Source: Saccharibacillus soli (lineage in GTDB: Bacteria; Bacillota; Bacilli; Paenibacillales; Paenibacillaceae). Taken from it: DNA of 40,868 bases. The notes under the pieces were generated by a model. The model worked only from the letters and a program-made list of their open reading frames with translations, was not told where the DNA came from and ran no database searches. Of the stretch, positions 32,356 through 38,690 are shown piece by piece (position 1 is the first letter of the stretch; every line of letters begins with the position of its first letter). The stretch covers positions 1 through 40,868 of the forward strand of contig NIOB01000011.1 of the NCBI GenBank assembly GCA_002189105.1. The letters run 5' to 3'. The position numbers and the translations under genes were made by a program.

Positions 32356-32385
32356 ATGAAAAAACGCAAATCAAAGTGTGCCTGA
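32356..32385 (+). pseudogene. Nine-codon frame, possible remnant of a deleted gene or a leader peptide
   Basis: ATG lies behind AAAGGGTG and encodes MKKRKSKCA before TGA. The operator-like repeats upstream suggest that a regulated gene once followed. It could also be a leader peptide. Confidence 0.25.
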
Positions 32386-32459
32386 ATGTGACTGAGAACA
32401 TTGGCCGCTCAACAATTTGGGCAACAAATTGTAGTAAAACGTCTTAAAAAAGCAAAAAA

Positions 32460-32491
32460 ATCTTATCTCGACTCCTACATCGAGATAAGAT
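32460..32491 (-). terminator. Minus-strand terminator
   Basis: A twelve-base perfect stem ATCTTATCTCGA/TCGAGATAAGAT with an eight-base loop is followed on the minus strand by T7. It would end the transcript of the small peptide gene at 32619-32768. Confidence 0.85.
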
Positions 32492-32601
32492 CCAAGACAC
32501 TGACGAAGAATCACAAACATGCGAGCGACTGCTGCCCGCAGCAATGTTGAAGCTTAGGGTCCTACCCCTAAACTTTCAAAACAAATGGACACTTTCTGTT
32601 G

Positions 32602-32630
32602 TAGCATCCTTCGGGATGCTATTTTTTTTT
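32602..32630 (+). terminator. Plus-strand terminator overlapping the small peptide gene
   Basis: TAGCATCC-TTCG-GGATGCTA is followed by T9. It lies on the strand opposite to the small peptide gene and overlaps its last codons, as in convergent antisense pairs. Confidence 0.9.
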
Positions 32631-32768
32631 GAACACCCACTGGGTTGCTTTCTTGATTTTTTTTACTGCAGCATGCCCCAGATCCACGACATCTTTTCTT
32701 TTCGACCAGGTATTCAACAAAAAATTCCCTACATGTAATGTGACAATGATCCAATCTTGAATTTGCAT
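32619..32768 (-). CDS. Small hydrophobic, basic-tailed peptide (49 aa), candidate type I toxin
   Basis: The ATG at 32768 has GAGG seven bases upstream. The peptide reads MQIQDWIIVTLHVGNFLLNT with a short hydrophobic stretch, then a Lys-rich tail ending WVFKKK. A longer frame to 32990 has no matching start. Size, amphipathic or hydrophobic head and basic tail, plus a plus-strand terminator overlapping its 3' end and a minus terminator further on, resemble type I toxin genes paired with a convergent antisense RNA. This is inference; it could be a plain small membrane peptide. Confidence 0.5.
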   Translation of the reverse strand: MQIQDWIIVTLHVGNFLLNTWSKRKDVVDLGHAAVKKIKKATQWVFKKK

Positions 32769-33131
32769 TCGATGACCTCTTTTCCAGAGGGCAGACCAGT
32801 CACTACATATAGGATTATCTACGTCAGTGAAACTCATTCTATAACCAGATATGGGGTTTGTCAAAGCACAAATGACAATAAAAATTTTTCCGGAATATGC
32901 GTATTTTAACGAAAAATCGAGTAAATCAACGTTTGTGTACAAAAATTCAGGACAAACTGTTTTAAACGAGAATTGACGCGAGCAAAACACTAATCAACTT
33001 TATATAAATCGCATAGCCACGCGGATTACCTTTTGATTTAAAGCGATCAACAGAAGATATTATGCAAAGAAGTGTAAACAAAATAACTGGAAATGGGTAA
33101 ACGAAACTTCAAACTTTAATAGGGTTTGAAG
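32769..33131. other. Gene-free A+T-rich stretch
   Basis: No credible gene or named site. It leads into the first of three closely spaced copies of the 172-nt element. Confidence 0.5.
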
Positions 33132-33303
33132 TTGACCTTCGCTCCGTGGCCGCGTAAAGCGAGGAGCAGGAACGTACAGCCCCTTTGCGGCTTGCCGCTT
33201 AGGGGCTGTAGTTATCGCCCGCAGTAGCGGACAGCGGCGCGTAGCGGGTCTTAGGCGGCGGCTCTTGCTTTATCGCCGCCTTAGAGCCGGTAGCGTGAGC
33301 CCT
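33132..33303 (+). repeat. 172-nt structured element, copy 2
   Basis: Stems in this copy: GCTCC 33141-33145 with GGAGC 33163-33167; TACAGCCCCT 33175-33184 with AGGGGCTGTA 33201-33210, enclosing GCGGC/GCCGC; CCGC 33219-33222 with GCGG 33227-33230; GGCGGCG 33254-33260 with CGCCGCC 33274-33280. The last loop (GGCTCT, 33260-33265) can pair with AGAGCC at 33283-33288 to make an H-type pseudoknot. Confidence 0.87.
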
Positions 33304-33407
33304 TAAACTATTTTGAATTTTTCATGTCCTTATTTTTTATTTTACAGTCTGTACTGATCTTCCTTGATCTTCTTACGAGGTTTGGTTTTCGGTTTTGATC
33401 TTGGCTT

Positions 33408-33579
33408 TTGACCTTCGCTCCGTGGCCGCGTAAAGCGAGGAGCAGGAACGTACAGCCCCTTTGCGGCTTGCCGCTTAGGGGCTGTAGTTATCGCCCGCAG
33501 TAGCGGACAGCGGCGCGTAGCAGGTCTTAGGCGGCGGCTCTTGCTTTATCGCCGCCTTAGAGCCGGTAGCGTGAGCCCT
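33408..33579 (+). repeat. 172-nt structured element, copy 3
   Basis: Same as copy 2 except for single substitutions such as GTAGCAGGTC in place of GTAGCGGGTC. It follows copy 2 after about 100 unrelated bases, so the copies inserted or were duplicated separately rather than in tandem. Confidence 0.87.
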
Positions 33580-33606
33580 ACTCAACACAAGTTTATACAA
33601 AAAAAA

Positions 33607-33637
33607 CCAGTCGTCGGCAGCGGCATCCGATGACTGG
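33607..33637 (-). terminator. Minus-strand terminator after copy 3
   Basis: CCAGTCATCGG and CCGACGACTGG pair on the minus strand with one wobble, followed by T8. The transcript it ends would come from 33640-34300, where no gene is seen. Confidence 0.75.
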
Positions 33638-33639
33638 CA

Positions 33640-34099
33640 TTATATTTTCGAAAACAGGTGATCATTTCTGATTTCTAAAGCATTCCTGTCAGTTCAAAAA
33701 TAGTTGATCAGACCATTCTTGAACTGTTGCCTGATTTTAAAGATGGTAAATCAAACCAAATTTAAAACCGTTACCTTGATCTTGAAGATTGCCGATCGTG
33801 CGACCTTCAAGATCGACGACAATTTACGGACTATGTTCGACGCCAGTGGGCGTCAACATGTGATCCGCTACGATGATGTTTAGGAATCCAAACACCACGT
33901 CTAAAATGGCCTCTCACCATGTGGTCACGTCTTGCATGACTAGACACGTAGCACATCTTTTCTTCCTCCTACTCGCAACTCAAGTAGACGAAAGCCAAGA
34001 CGCAACTTCTCTTCTATGTATTCAACAAAACATTTGCGTTATCTACTATTCCTCAAAAAAAGGTTACAACTTTGTAATGTTGTTGCGTAACGTTACTCG
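33640..34099. other. Gene-free stretch
   Basis: A 94-codon plus-strand frame at 33873-34157 exists but has no ribosome binding site and no family features, so I do not call it. Nothing else is recognised. Confidence 0.45.
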
Positions 34100-34310
34100 T
34101 TGTTGTATAGTGGGGACATCGCAAAAATTATCCGGTTTACGTGAATACCGGTTTTAACACGTTTGCAGACGGTTAAAACCATTGTGAGGAGAAGCCTGTC
34201 CAAAGCTATCACCTCACTCTAAATCGTAACACACTATGCTCTATACGTCAAGTATACGGGTCTATTTTTTTGTAAAAAAAACGATGGGTGCAAACCTTAT
34301 CGTTTTTTTT
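34100..34310 (+). ncRNA. Candidate structured RNA ending in a strong terminator
   Basis: GTAACGTTAC at about 34087 and a TGTATAGT -10-like box around 34107 precede several hairpins: CCGGT/ACCGG, GGTTTTAAC/GTTAAAACC, GTGAGG/CCTCAC, and a palindromic terminator with CGATGGGT/ACCTTATCG flanked by A8 and T8 (34269-34310). No reading frame is present. The promoter is weakly supported. Confidence 0.4.
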
Positions 34311-34350
34311 ACTTTATACCCCTCTACAAGGGCAGCAGTTTGTTTTGCTG

Positions 34351-34522
34351 TTGACCTTCGCTCCGTGGCCGCGTAAAGCGAGGAGCAGGAACGTACAGCC
34401 CCTTTGCGGCTTGCCGCTTAGGGGCTGTAGTTATCGCCCGCAGTAGCGGACAGCGGCGCGTAGCGGGTCTTAGGCGGCGGCTCTTGCTTTATCGCCGCCT
34501 TAGAGCCGGTAGCGTGAGCCCT
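34351..34522 (+). repeat. 172-nt structured element, copy 4
   Basis: Same sequence as copy 2. Its right end abuts the stop codon of the minus-strand gene that ends at 34522, as if it had landed exactly at a gene end. Confidence 0.87.
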
Positions 34523-34857
34523 TATGCAGTTTGAATTATCAATATTTCATGGTCGGTTAAAATATATGGTTTATTTTCGGAATTGGTATAAATGTCAACC
34601 GACTGACCCGCCGCATCAAAGAGCCCCAGGCGGCCTTCTGTGGTTCGCGCAACTTCGTACCCTTCCGGAACATAATACAAGGTTCCTTCATCGTCCCAAC
34701 CTTTCATAACGGGCGTATCGTGGCCCCAGGGCTCAAGCCCGTGATGAACTCCTTCATCGTGAATCGAAGCACCTGAACGTTTTACATGTAAACAAACATG
34801 TAAACAAAAAAATGACCGATTACAGCTTCTTTTGACCTTTCGCGGATCCGGGAGCAT
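34522..34857 (-). CDS. Hypothetical protein, start uncertain
   Basis: The C-terminal part (MKGWDDEGTLYYVPEGYEVA, then GRLGLFDAAGQSVDIYTN and ILTDHEILIIQTA) reads like a real soluble protein. The N-terminal part is not convincing. It crosses a repeated ACATGTAAACAA motif (about 34782-34808) that looks like an operator, and none of the candidate starts has a good ribosome binding site. The true start may be near 34765 or the gene may be truncated. No family is recognised. Confidence 0.45.
   Translation of the reverse strand: MLPDPRKVKRSCNRSFFCLHVCLHVKRSGASIHDEGVHHGLEPWGHDTPVMKGWDDEGTLYYVPEGYEVARTTEGRLGLFDAAGQSVDIYTNSENKPYILTDHEILIIQTA
34782..34808. promoter_or_regulatory. Two ACATGTAAACAA direct repeats
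   Basis: Two 12-base copies, each with a palindromic ACATGT, occur in tandem upstream of the probable real start of the gene ending at 34522. Operator-like. Confidence 0.4.
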
Positions 34858-34892
34858 GGTTTTGCGACCGGATCCGCGCGGTTGCCTTTCTT

Positions 34893-34930
34893 CAGTAAAA
34901 TAGGCTCAAGCCTATTTTTACCTTGCCTTT
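34893..34930. repeat. 38-bp repeat with hairpin, copy 1
   Basis: Identical to 40323-40360. The core AAAATAGGCT/AGCCTATTTT is a terminator-like hairpin. The flanking sequence, a GGTTGCC or GGTCGCC block on one side and TTGCCTTT on the other, is also similar at the two sites. Confidence 0.75.
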
Positions 34931-34968
34931 CGATTTTTTCAGATCCAAAAGACTTGGATGCAATAAAA

Positions 34969-35001
34969 AAAGCTCATTCAGTATAATTCCTGAACGAGCT
35001 T
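34969..35001 (-). terminator. Minus-strand terminator
   Basis: AAAGCTCGTTCAG and CTGAATGAGCTTT pair on the minus strand with T7 after. It ends the operon whose last gene stops at 35075. Confidence 0.85.
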
Positions 35002-35074
35002 TCTAGTATACAAATTAAACTTGTTCACCTTCAAACTTACGAATTGTCGCCCCATCCTGCTCGGGTTTCGTGGC

Positions 35075-35254
35075 TTATGATTGGCCCTGATCGTCGGCCT
35101 GTTCTTCCCGCTGCTCGATCATCGCGTCAATGGATACGCCCAGCTGCTCGATCTTCTCTTTCGCTTTGTCCAGCTTGGCCATTCGTATATCCCGGTAAAT
35201 GCTACGCAAGAATCGGTTCAAGCGCTCTGTTTCGGTCCGGTCTAGTTTTTCCAT
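35075..35254 (-). CDS. Small helical protein (59 aa)
   Basis: The ATG at 35254 follows AAAGGAG by nine bases. The protein is MEKLDRTETERLNRFLRSIY, then RDIRMAKLDKAKEKIEQLGV and a Glu/Gln-rich end. It is almost wholly helical and charged and likely forms a coiled coil. The family is not recognised. It is the last gene of the 38.1-35.1 kb minus-strand operon, just before the terminator. Confidence 0.65.
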   Translation of the reverse strand: MEKLDRTETERLNRFLRSIYRDIRMAKLDKAKEKIEQLGVSIDAMIEQREEQADDQGQS

Positions 35255-35279
35255 CTTCTAACGCTCCTTTAACGGCCAA

Positions 35280-35765
35280 CTATTTTCGGCTCATAAAACG
35301 CATGGTCTTCTTGTTTGATTGGGTCATGTTAGACGCCAACCCGGTCAAGTAACCATCCGTGATTCGCTCTGGATAAAATCCGGAACGGTCACGTAAAATG
35401 TTCTCGATGATCCAGGCTTTCCGCGTCCAATACTCATAAACGTTCCCAGTTTCGATTTTGCTTTCTTCTAAATCGCTTGGCCGGTCTTCTACCTTGTTGA
35501 ATAAACGAAGATAGTTATAAACTTTGGTGCGCTCCTCCCGTACCAGCCGCAGTAAATGGATCAGATAGTGGCTGTCTTTTGTTAAAAGCACTTGGGTACT
35601 TTGTTTTGCATCCTCAAGAGAAGAAACGCGCTCAAGCGGCGGTAGTTGCCTTCTGAATCCGTTTTGTTGGATCGAAGCAGCCGGGATCTCCATGTCACAA
35701 AAAGAGCAAAAATAATGTTCGGTCGCGGCTTCGAGCGGCGATCCGCAAAACGGACAAGTAGGCAT
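35280..35765 (-). CDS. Zinc-ribbon hypothetical protein (161 aa)
   Basis: The start at 35765 has GGAG seven bases upstream; a longer frame to 35804 lacks a site and includes an intergenic hairpin. MPTCPFCGSPLEAATEHYFC with SFC completes a CxxC...CxxC zinc ribbon at residues 4-23. The rest is helical with LHLLRLVREERTKVYNYL. The family is not identified; possibly a nucleic-acid-binding accessory protein. Confidence 0.72.
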   Translation of the reverse strand: MPTCPFCGSPLEAATEHYFCSFCDMEIPAASIQQNGFRRQLPPLERVSSLEDAKQSTQVLLTKDSHYLIHLLRLVREERTKVYNYLRLFNKVEDRPSDLEESKIETGNVYEYWTRKAWIIENILRDRSGFYPERITDGYLTGLASNMTQSNKKTMRFMSRK

Positions 35766-35789
35766 ATCCATTCTCCTTTCAGGATTAAG

Positions 35790-35815
35790 GGGTTCCGCCG
35801 GCATTTTGCCGGCGG
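35790..35815 (-). other. G+C-rich intergenic hairpin before the zinc-ribbon gene
   Basis: GCCGCCGGC faces GCCGGCGG with a short loop and no T-run. It lies between a stop and the next ribosome binding site. A similar hairpin is at 37561-37585. These may be RNA processing or stability elements inside the operon. Confidence 0.5.
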
Positions 35816-35820
35816 CGATT

Positions 35821-36228
35821 TTAAATCAGCTGGCCCGCATGACTGTCCAGACGGACTAATACATAACGTTCAAACTCTGGAAGGTAATACAGCAGCATTT
35901 CGGAAGCTGTTCCCTTTGTCGAATGAAACAAGCGATTACTTTCAACTTGCGTAAAATAGGCCCAGCCGCTCGGATCCGGTTCATAAGGAACCAAGTCGCG
36001 CATATAGTAATGCCCCTCTTTCACGCCGTATCGCTTCAAATCGGCGCAAAGCTGGACCCAGGCTAAAAACGTTAGCTCCGGAATCACTGCGTTGACATGC
36101 CGGATAATTTCAACGTCTTGCACTTCATCATCAAATTGCCGGTACTCGATAACCGGAAAGGACAGTTCTTTCGATCTTGTATGTTCGACATCCGGCAGGA
36201 TCCGGATGATCTCCTTAATAGCGTGCAT
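35821..36228 (-). CDS. Hypothetical protein (135 aa)
   Basis: The ATG at 36228 follows GGGAG by five bases. The protein begins MHAIKEIIRILPDVEHTRSK and includes LTFLAWVQLCADLKRYGVKE and YYLPEFERYVLVRLDSHAG. It is soluble, mixed alpha/beta, and not recognised. It lies downstream of the RNA C region and belongs to the same operon direction as the Spo0E-like gene. Confidence 0.65.
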   Translation of the reverse strand: MHAIKEIIRILPDVEHTRSKELSFPVIEYRQFDDEVQDVEIIRHVNAVIPELTFLAWVQLCADLKRYGVKEGHYYMRDLVPYEPDPSGWAYFTQVESNRLFHSTKGTASEMLLYYLPEFERYVLVRLDSHAGQLI

Positions 36229-36256
36229 CGCTTCTCCCTCTTTTCTCCGCATTTTA

Positions 36257-36265
36257 TGGTAAAAT
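36257..36265 (+). promoter_or_regulatory. Extended -10 promoter for small RNA C
   Basis: TGGTAAAAT is an extended -10 of the same type as at 452-460. The -35 is poor. It points away from the gene starting at 36228. Confidence 0.4.
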
Positions 36266-36270
36266 AGAGG

Positions 36271-36330
36271 GGCGAGGGACCCGGAAAGTAACTCGCCCTG
36301 AGTCGATTGCTTATGCAGTCGGCTCTTTTC
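36271..36330 (+). ncRNA. Candidate small RNA C, about 60 nt
   Basis: Two hairpins follow the extended -10: GGCGAG/CTCGCC (36271-36297) and a terminator GAGTCGA/TCGGCTC (36300-36325) with four T. There is no reading frame. The terminator overlaps the 3' end of the Spo0E-like gene on the other strand. The layout matches RNAs A and D. Confidence 0.45.
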
Positions 36331-36484
36331 CTTTTACCAGCGCTTCATAGCTGTTCAAAATATCATCCAGCCGTTGCGACTGCTGAATCGTCCGATTATC
36401 TCGGAATCCGTATGCCGCGGCCATCCCGTACAGTTGCACTCGTTCTTGTTCGATTGCATCTTCCAGTCTTCGGATCTCCTCCAT
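36311..36484 (-). CDS. Spo0E-like aspartyl-phosphate phosphatase (57 aa)
   Basis: The start at 36484 is preceded by GGAGGG at six bases; an upstream ATG at 36508 leaves no spacing. The protein has two short helices: EEIRRLEDAIEQERVQLYGM and TIQQSQRLDDILNSYEALV. The SQxLDxxLxxY signature is diagnostic of Spo0E-type phosphatases, which remove phosphate from Spo0A and delay sporulation (family knowledge). On a plasmid this could keep the host in vegetative growth long enough for transfer; that is inference. Confidence 0.85.
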   Translation of the reverse strand: MEEIRRLEDAIEQERVQLYGMAAAYGFRDNRTIQQSQRLDDILNSYEALVKGKEPTA

Positions 36485-36504
36485 ATCCATCCCTCCTATC
36501 AACT

Positions 36505-37188
36505 TCATTTTATTCCATAAATTCGGTTGGCGACTACCTTAAATAATTCGTCGATCACTTCTCCATCTTCATCCAGATGCTGGCCAAGTGCCTTAATGAA
36601 GGGCTCCAAGGATTGAAGCAGCTCATATTTGAACCACTGCTCCGGCGTTAATCGCGCGGCCCCTTTCTCTTGAAAAGTGGCGAACGGGATGACCTCGGCC
36701 AGCTTTCCAGCCGGTGGAATCACCGGCTGTGGATCCGGCTGCCGGATACCAGGAATCGCAAGGGGAAAGCCTTTCAGCTTCCCCGCCTGAATCAGTTCTC
36801 GTTCGGCCGCCTCCCTGTCGATCGGCCGATAATAGTCCGGCTGCTGATACGGCTCCCGCGTTTGCTGCAGGTGCGTCCGGACCAGGGCCGCCCGTTCGTC
36901 GCTCTCCGTTCGGCATACCTCGATAAAGTCCGCACCGTTGTACCTCTCACCTTCCCAAAGATAGCCGGTCGTAATCCGCATATCCTGCATGCCGTCAAAC
37001 CTTGCGCTGGCCATCCAGCCAATCGCCTGTTCAACGTCCGATTCTAACGGTCCATCCTGCCAGTGGATGCACACGCTCGAACTCATGGAACGGGTATCCG
37101 ATGTGACCGAAAATTTCACGCCCTGGAACTGCTTTTTCAAGACCTGCCGGACTTTAGCCGCGGTATCCTTTGCCTTCTCATGGATCAT
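36505..37188 (-). CDS. LPD29-domain-containing protein (227 aa)
   Basis: The ATG at 37188 follows GGGGAG. The N-terminal part (VRQVLKKQFQGVKFSVTSDT, then SSSVCIHWQDGP and ARFDGMQDMR) matches the LPD29 pattern found in polyvalent proteins of plasmids and phages. The C-terminal half is Pro-rich, then helical (WFKYELLQSLEPFIKALGQH). The function of LPD29 is unknown; it often accompanies antirestriction and conjugation genes, consistent with ardC in the same region. Confidence 0.75.
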   Translation of the reverse strand: MIHEKAKDTAAKVRQVLKKQFQGVKFSVTSDTRSMSSSVCIHWQDGPLESDVEQAIGWMASARFDGMQDMRITTGYLWEGERYNGADFIEVCRTESDERAALVRTHLQQTREPYQQPDYYRPIDREAAERELIQAGKLKGFPLAIPGIRQPDPQPVIPPAGKLAEVIPFATFQEKGAARLTPEQWFKYELLQSLEPFIKALGQHLDEDGEVIDELFKVVANRIYGIK

Positions 37189-37204
37189 CGTCAATCTCCC
37201 CTTG

Positions 37205-37540
37205 TTATCGAATAAAAAAGCAATTCGGTGTGAACGTGTTGCCCTGGTGCTTAACTTCGGTCATACTCTCGATAATCTCGCCTGGAACCAAAAGCCACTT
37301 TAACACCTGCTGGATGCCCCGCGGCCCTTCGCCGCCGTAGAACCAGGCGAATCCATCGAATTGGAATTGCTCGGTTTCCGTCCGGATCGTCAGGCGATAC
37401 CAGCGTTCTTGCGTAAAACTTCCCCGGATCGTTACGATTTCCCCTGTTCTGAGTCTTCCCTTATCAATCAGCCGCTTCACACATTTCAGCGCCCGGCTTG
37501 TTCCGCCGTGGTGGTAATACCGGTAGGTCATTTTTTTCAT
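37205..37540 (-). CDS. Hypothetical protein, internal-start form (111 aa)
   Basis: The ATG at 37540 has a strong AAAGGAG site seven bases upstream. The protein reads MKKMTYRYYHHGGTSRALKC, then VKRLIDKGRLRTGEIVTIRG and FDGFAWFYGGEGPRGIQQVL. Soluble and basic, family not recognised. A hairpin (37563-37585) precedes the ribosome binding site, as before the gene starting at 35765. This makes it look like an independent gene, although the frame is open upstream to 37759. Confidence 0.7.
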   Translation of the reverse strand: MKKMTYRYYHHGGTSRALKCVKRLIDKGRLRTGEIVTIRGSFTQERWYRLTIRTETEQFQFDGFAWFYGGEGPRGIQQVLKWLLVPGEIIESMTEVKHQGNTFTPNCFFIR

Positions 37541-37759
37541 GGTTTTTCTCCTTTCAAGGGCTGCGCCGGGTGATTTCCCCGGCGCTCGATTTTTCGGATT
37601 CGCATTTGTCAGGGATCCGCTAGTCAGTGACGCGAGCAGCTGGCGGTATTCTTCGTTGTTCTGCAGCGTGATTTCTACCGGTCGGCCGTCCCGAATGACC
37701 CGCGCCTTTTTAAACTGCCCTTCAACGATCGTAAATGATGCAAACGCGGTTCTCGTCAT
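37205..37759 (-). CDS. Read-through form of the preceding gene (184 aa)
   Basis: A start at 37759 overlaps the stop of the 39-residue peptide gene (ATGA). It encodes MTRTAFASFTIVEGQFKKAR and on, and continues without a stop through an intergenic-type hairpin and ribosome binding site into the 111-residue protein. The first 58 residues look like a separate small protein whose stop has been lost, giving a fusion. Both forms may be made. Confidence 0.45.
   Translation of the reverse strand: MTRTAFASFTIVEGQFKKARVIRDGRPVEITLQNNEEYRQLLASLTSGSLTNANPKNRAPGKSPGAALERRKTMKKMTYRYYHHGGTSRALKCVKRLIDKGRLRTGEIVTIRGSFTQERWYRLTIRTETEQFQFDGFAWFYGGEGPRGIQQVLKWLLVPGEIIESMTEVKHQGNTFTPNCFFIR
37563..37585 (-). other. 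G+C-rich hairpin inside the read-through frame
   Basis: GCGCCGGGG faces CCCGGCGC with a six- or seven-base loop, without a T-run, 20-odd bases before the internal ribosome binding site at 37545-37550. Confidence 0.5.
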
Positions 37760-37875
37760 TTCGATTCCCCGCTTTCCTGGTGCTTCTTTGCTGCACGTTT
37801 GAAGCTAAATCTAACGACACTCAATACCGTGCTTGCCAGGACAATAATGCTTAAAATCATCGCTTGAGTTTCCAT
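37756..37875 (-). CDS. Small membrane peptide (39 aa)
   Basis: The ATG at 37875 is preceded by GGGAGGG at five bases. The peptide is METQAMILSIIVLASTVLSV, then VRFSFKRAAKKHQESGESK: one membrane segment and a basic tail. Its stop overlaps the next start (TGA in ATGA). The promoter of RNA D on the other strand overlaps its ribosome binding site. It may be a membrane-active peptide; no family is recognised. Confidence 0.6.
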   Translation of the reverse strand: METQAMILSIIVLASTVLSVVRFSFKRAAKKHQESGESK

Positions 37876-37876
37876 G

Positions 37877-37905
37877 TTTACCCTCCCTGGTTGATGTGAT
37901 AGAAT
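37877..37905 (+). promoter_or_regulatory. Promoter of small RNA D
   Basis: TTTACC at 37877-37882 and TAGAAT at 37900-37905 are 17 bases apart, with TG one base before the -10. It is the best of the three RNA-type promoters. Confidence 0.6.
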
Positions 37906-37911
37906 GGAAGG

Positions 37912-38023
37912 GTAAAGGTCAGGAATGACCCTTACCCTGCCGTTGGCTAGGCGGCTAGGAATTATCTTCGCCTATTTCGTTTTTGGGGCTTCGACCGTTT
38001 GCCGCGGTCGGAGCCTTTTGCTT
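37912..38023 (+). ncRNA. Candidate antisense RNA D, about 110 nt
   Basis: Stems: AGGGTAAAGGTCA/TGACCCTTACCCT, TAGGCG/CGCCTA, and a terminator GGCTTCGACCG/CGGTCGGAGCC followed by a T-rich tract. No reading frame. The 3' half (37962-38023) is antisense to the end of the 62-residue peptide gene. This is the layout of convergent type I antitoxin RNAs. Confidence 0.6.
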
Positions 38024-38150
38024 TGCTTGGTTTTGTTTTTGACTTCGCAGTTCGCCACTCGAAGAACGCTTTTGCGACTCCTAAAAGCTGAACCCCGATT
38101 TGTAAGCACCCTGCGATTATCGCCAGCGTAATCACGATTTCCGATTGCAT
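37962..38150 (-). CDS. Small membrane peptide (62 aa), candidate type I toxin
   Basis: The ATG at 38150 follows AAAGGAGGTG, a perfect site. The peptide is MQSEIVITLAIIAGCLQIGV, then QLLGVAKAFFEW: one membrane segment at about 5-28. A strongly basic tail follows (RTAKSKTKPSKAKGSDRGK, ending RNRRR). A hydrophobic head with basic tail, and overlap of its 3' end by RNA D on the other strand, resembles holin-like type I toxins. A second strong ribosome binding site upstream (around 38190) reads a short leader that ends five bases before this start. The alternative is a small transfer accessory peptide. Confidence 0.6.
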   Translation of the reverse strand: MQSEIVITLAIIAGCLQIGVQLLGVAKAFFEWRTAKSKTKPSKAKGSDRGKRSKPQKRNRRR

Positions 38151-38288
38151 CCTATTCACCTCCTTTCCCGACATTTTCGGTTCGCACCACCTCCTTTCAA
38201 TTTGTAGGATTTTCGATCTTGCCTTTTCCGCTTTCGGAACCGGTGAGCCGGCCCGAGCGGCCTGAGCGGAATCTTTAATTCTTTGGAT

Positions 38289-38582
38289 GGATCCGGAAGC
38301 GATCCGTGGTGTCGTGCTGTCTTCGTATGAAATTTTCAAAGGACAGGTCTTTCGTATACCGTTTCGCCGTAGTCTCCACAACACAAGGGTTCTGAATACG
38401 CAAGGGCAGCCGTAGGCCGACAATCTTTTTTGCCTGCCTTTTCTCTTCAATCAAAGGCAAAAAAGATTGCTCGCCTTGCAGATTCAGGTTCCTTGTGTTC
38501 GACTACTATTAGCGAAACGGTGCGAAAGACCTGGCCGAAAATTTCAGGAGAAGGCAGCCGCACGGATGATGCGCGCGGATCC
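38289..38582. repeat. Giant imperfect inverted repeat, second copy of H1 (294 bp)
   Basis: Outer GGATCC at 38289-38294 and 38577-38582, same arms as at 1728-2021 with a few substitutions (for example GAATACGCAAGG in the left arm). Confidence 0.85.
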
Positions 38583-38596
38583 AGACAAAATAAAAA

Positions 38597-38618
38597 GAGA
38601 ACCGGCGTGCCGGTTCTC
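38597..38618. terminator. Small perfect hairpin after the second H1 copy
   Basis: GAGAACCGGC/GCCGGTTCTC, identical to 2036-2057. Confidence 0.5.
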
Positions 38619-38629
38619 CTCTTCTGGTT

Positions 38630-38690
38630 CTTTTGCTTTTGCTTTTGACCTTCGATTTTGACCTTCGATTTTGATCTTCGCTTTTGACCT
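38630..38690. repeat. Short tandem repeats of GCTTTTGACCTTC type
   Basis: Four or five 13-base units (TTTTGACCTTCGA, TTTTGATCTTCGC and variants) lead into the 172-nt element. Fewer units stand before copies 1 and 3. Similar units follow the third giant hairpin around 40276-40315. Confidence 0.75.

Noticed and set aside
33873-34157. 94-codon plus-strand frame
   Set aside because: No ribosome binding site, no family signal, and it runs into the hairpin region near 34100.
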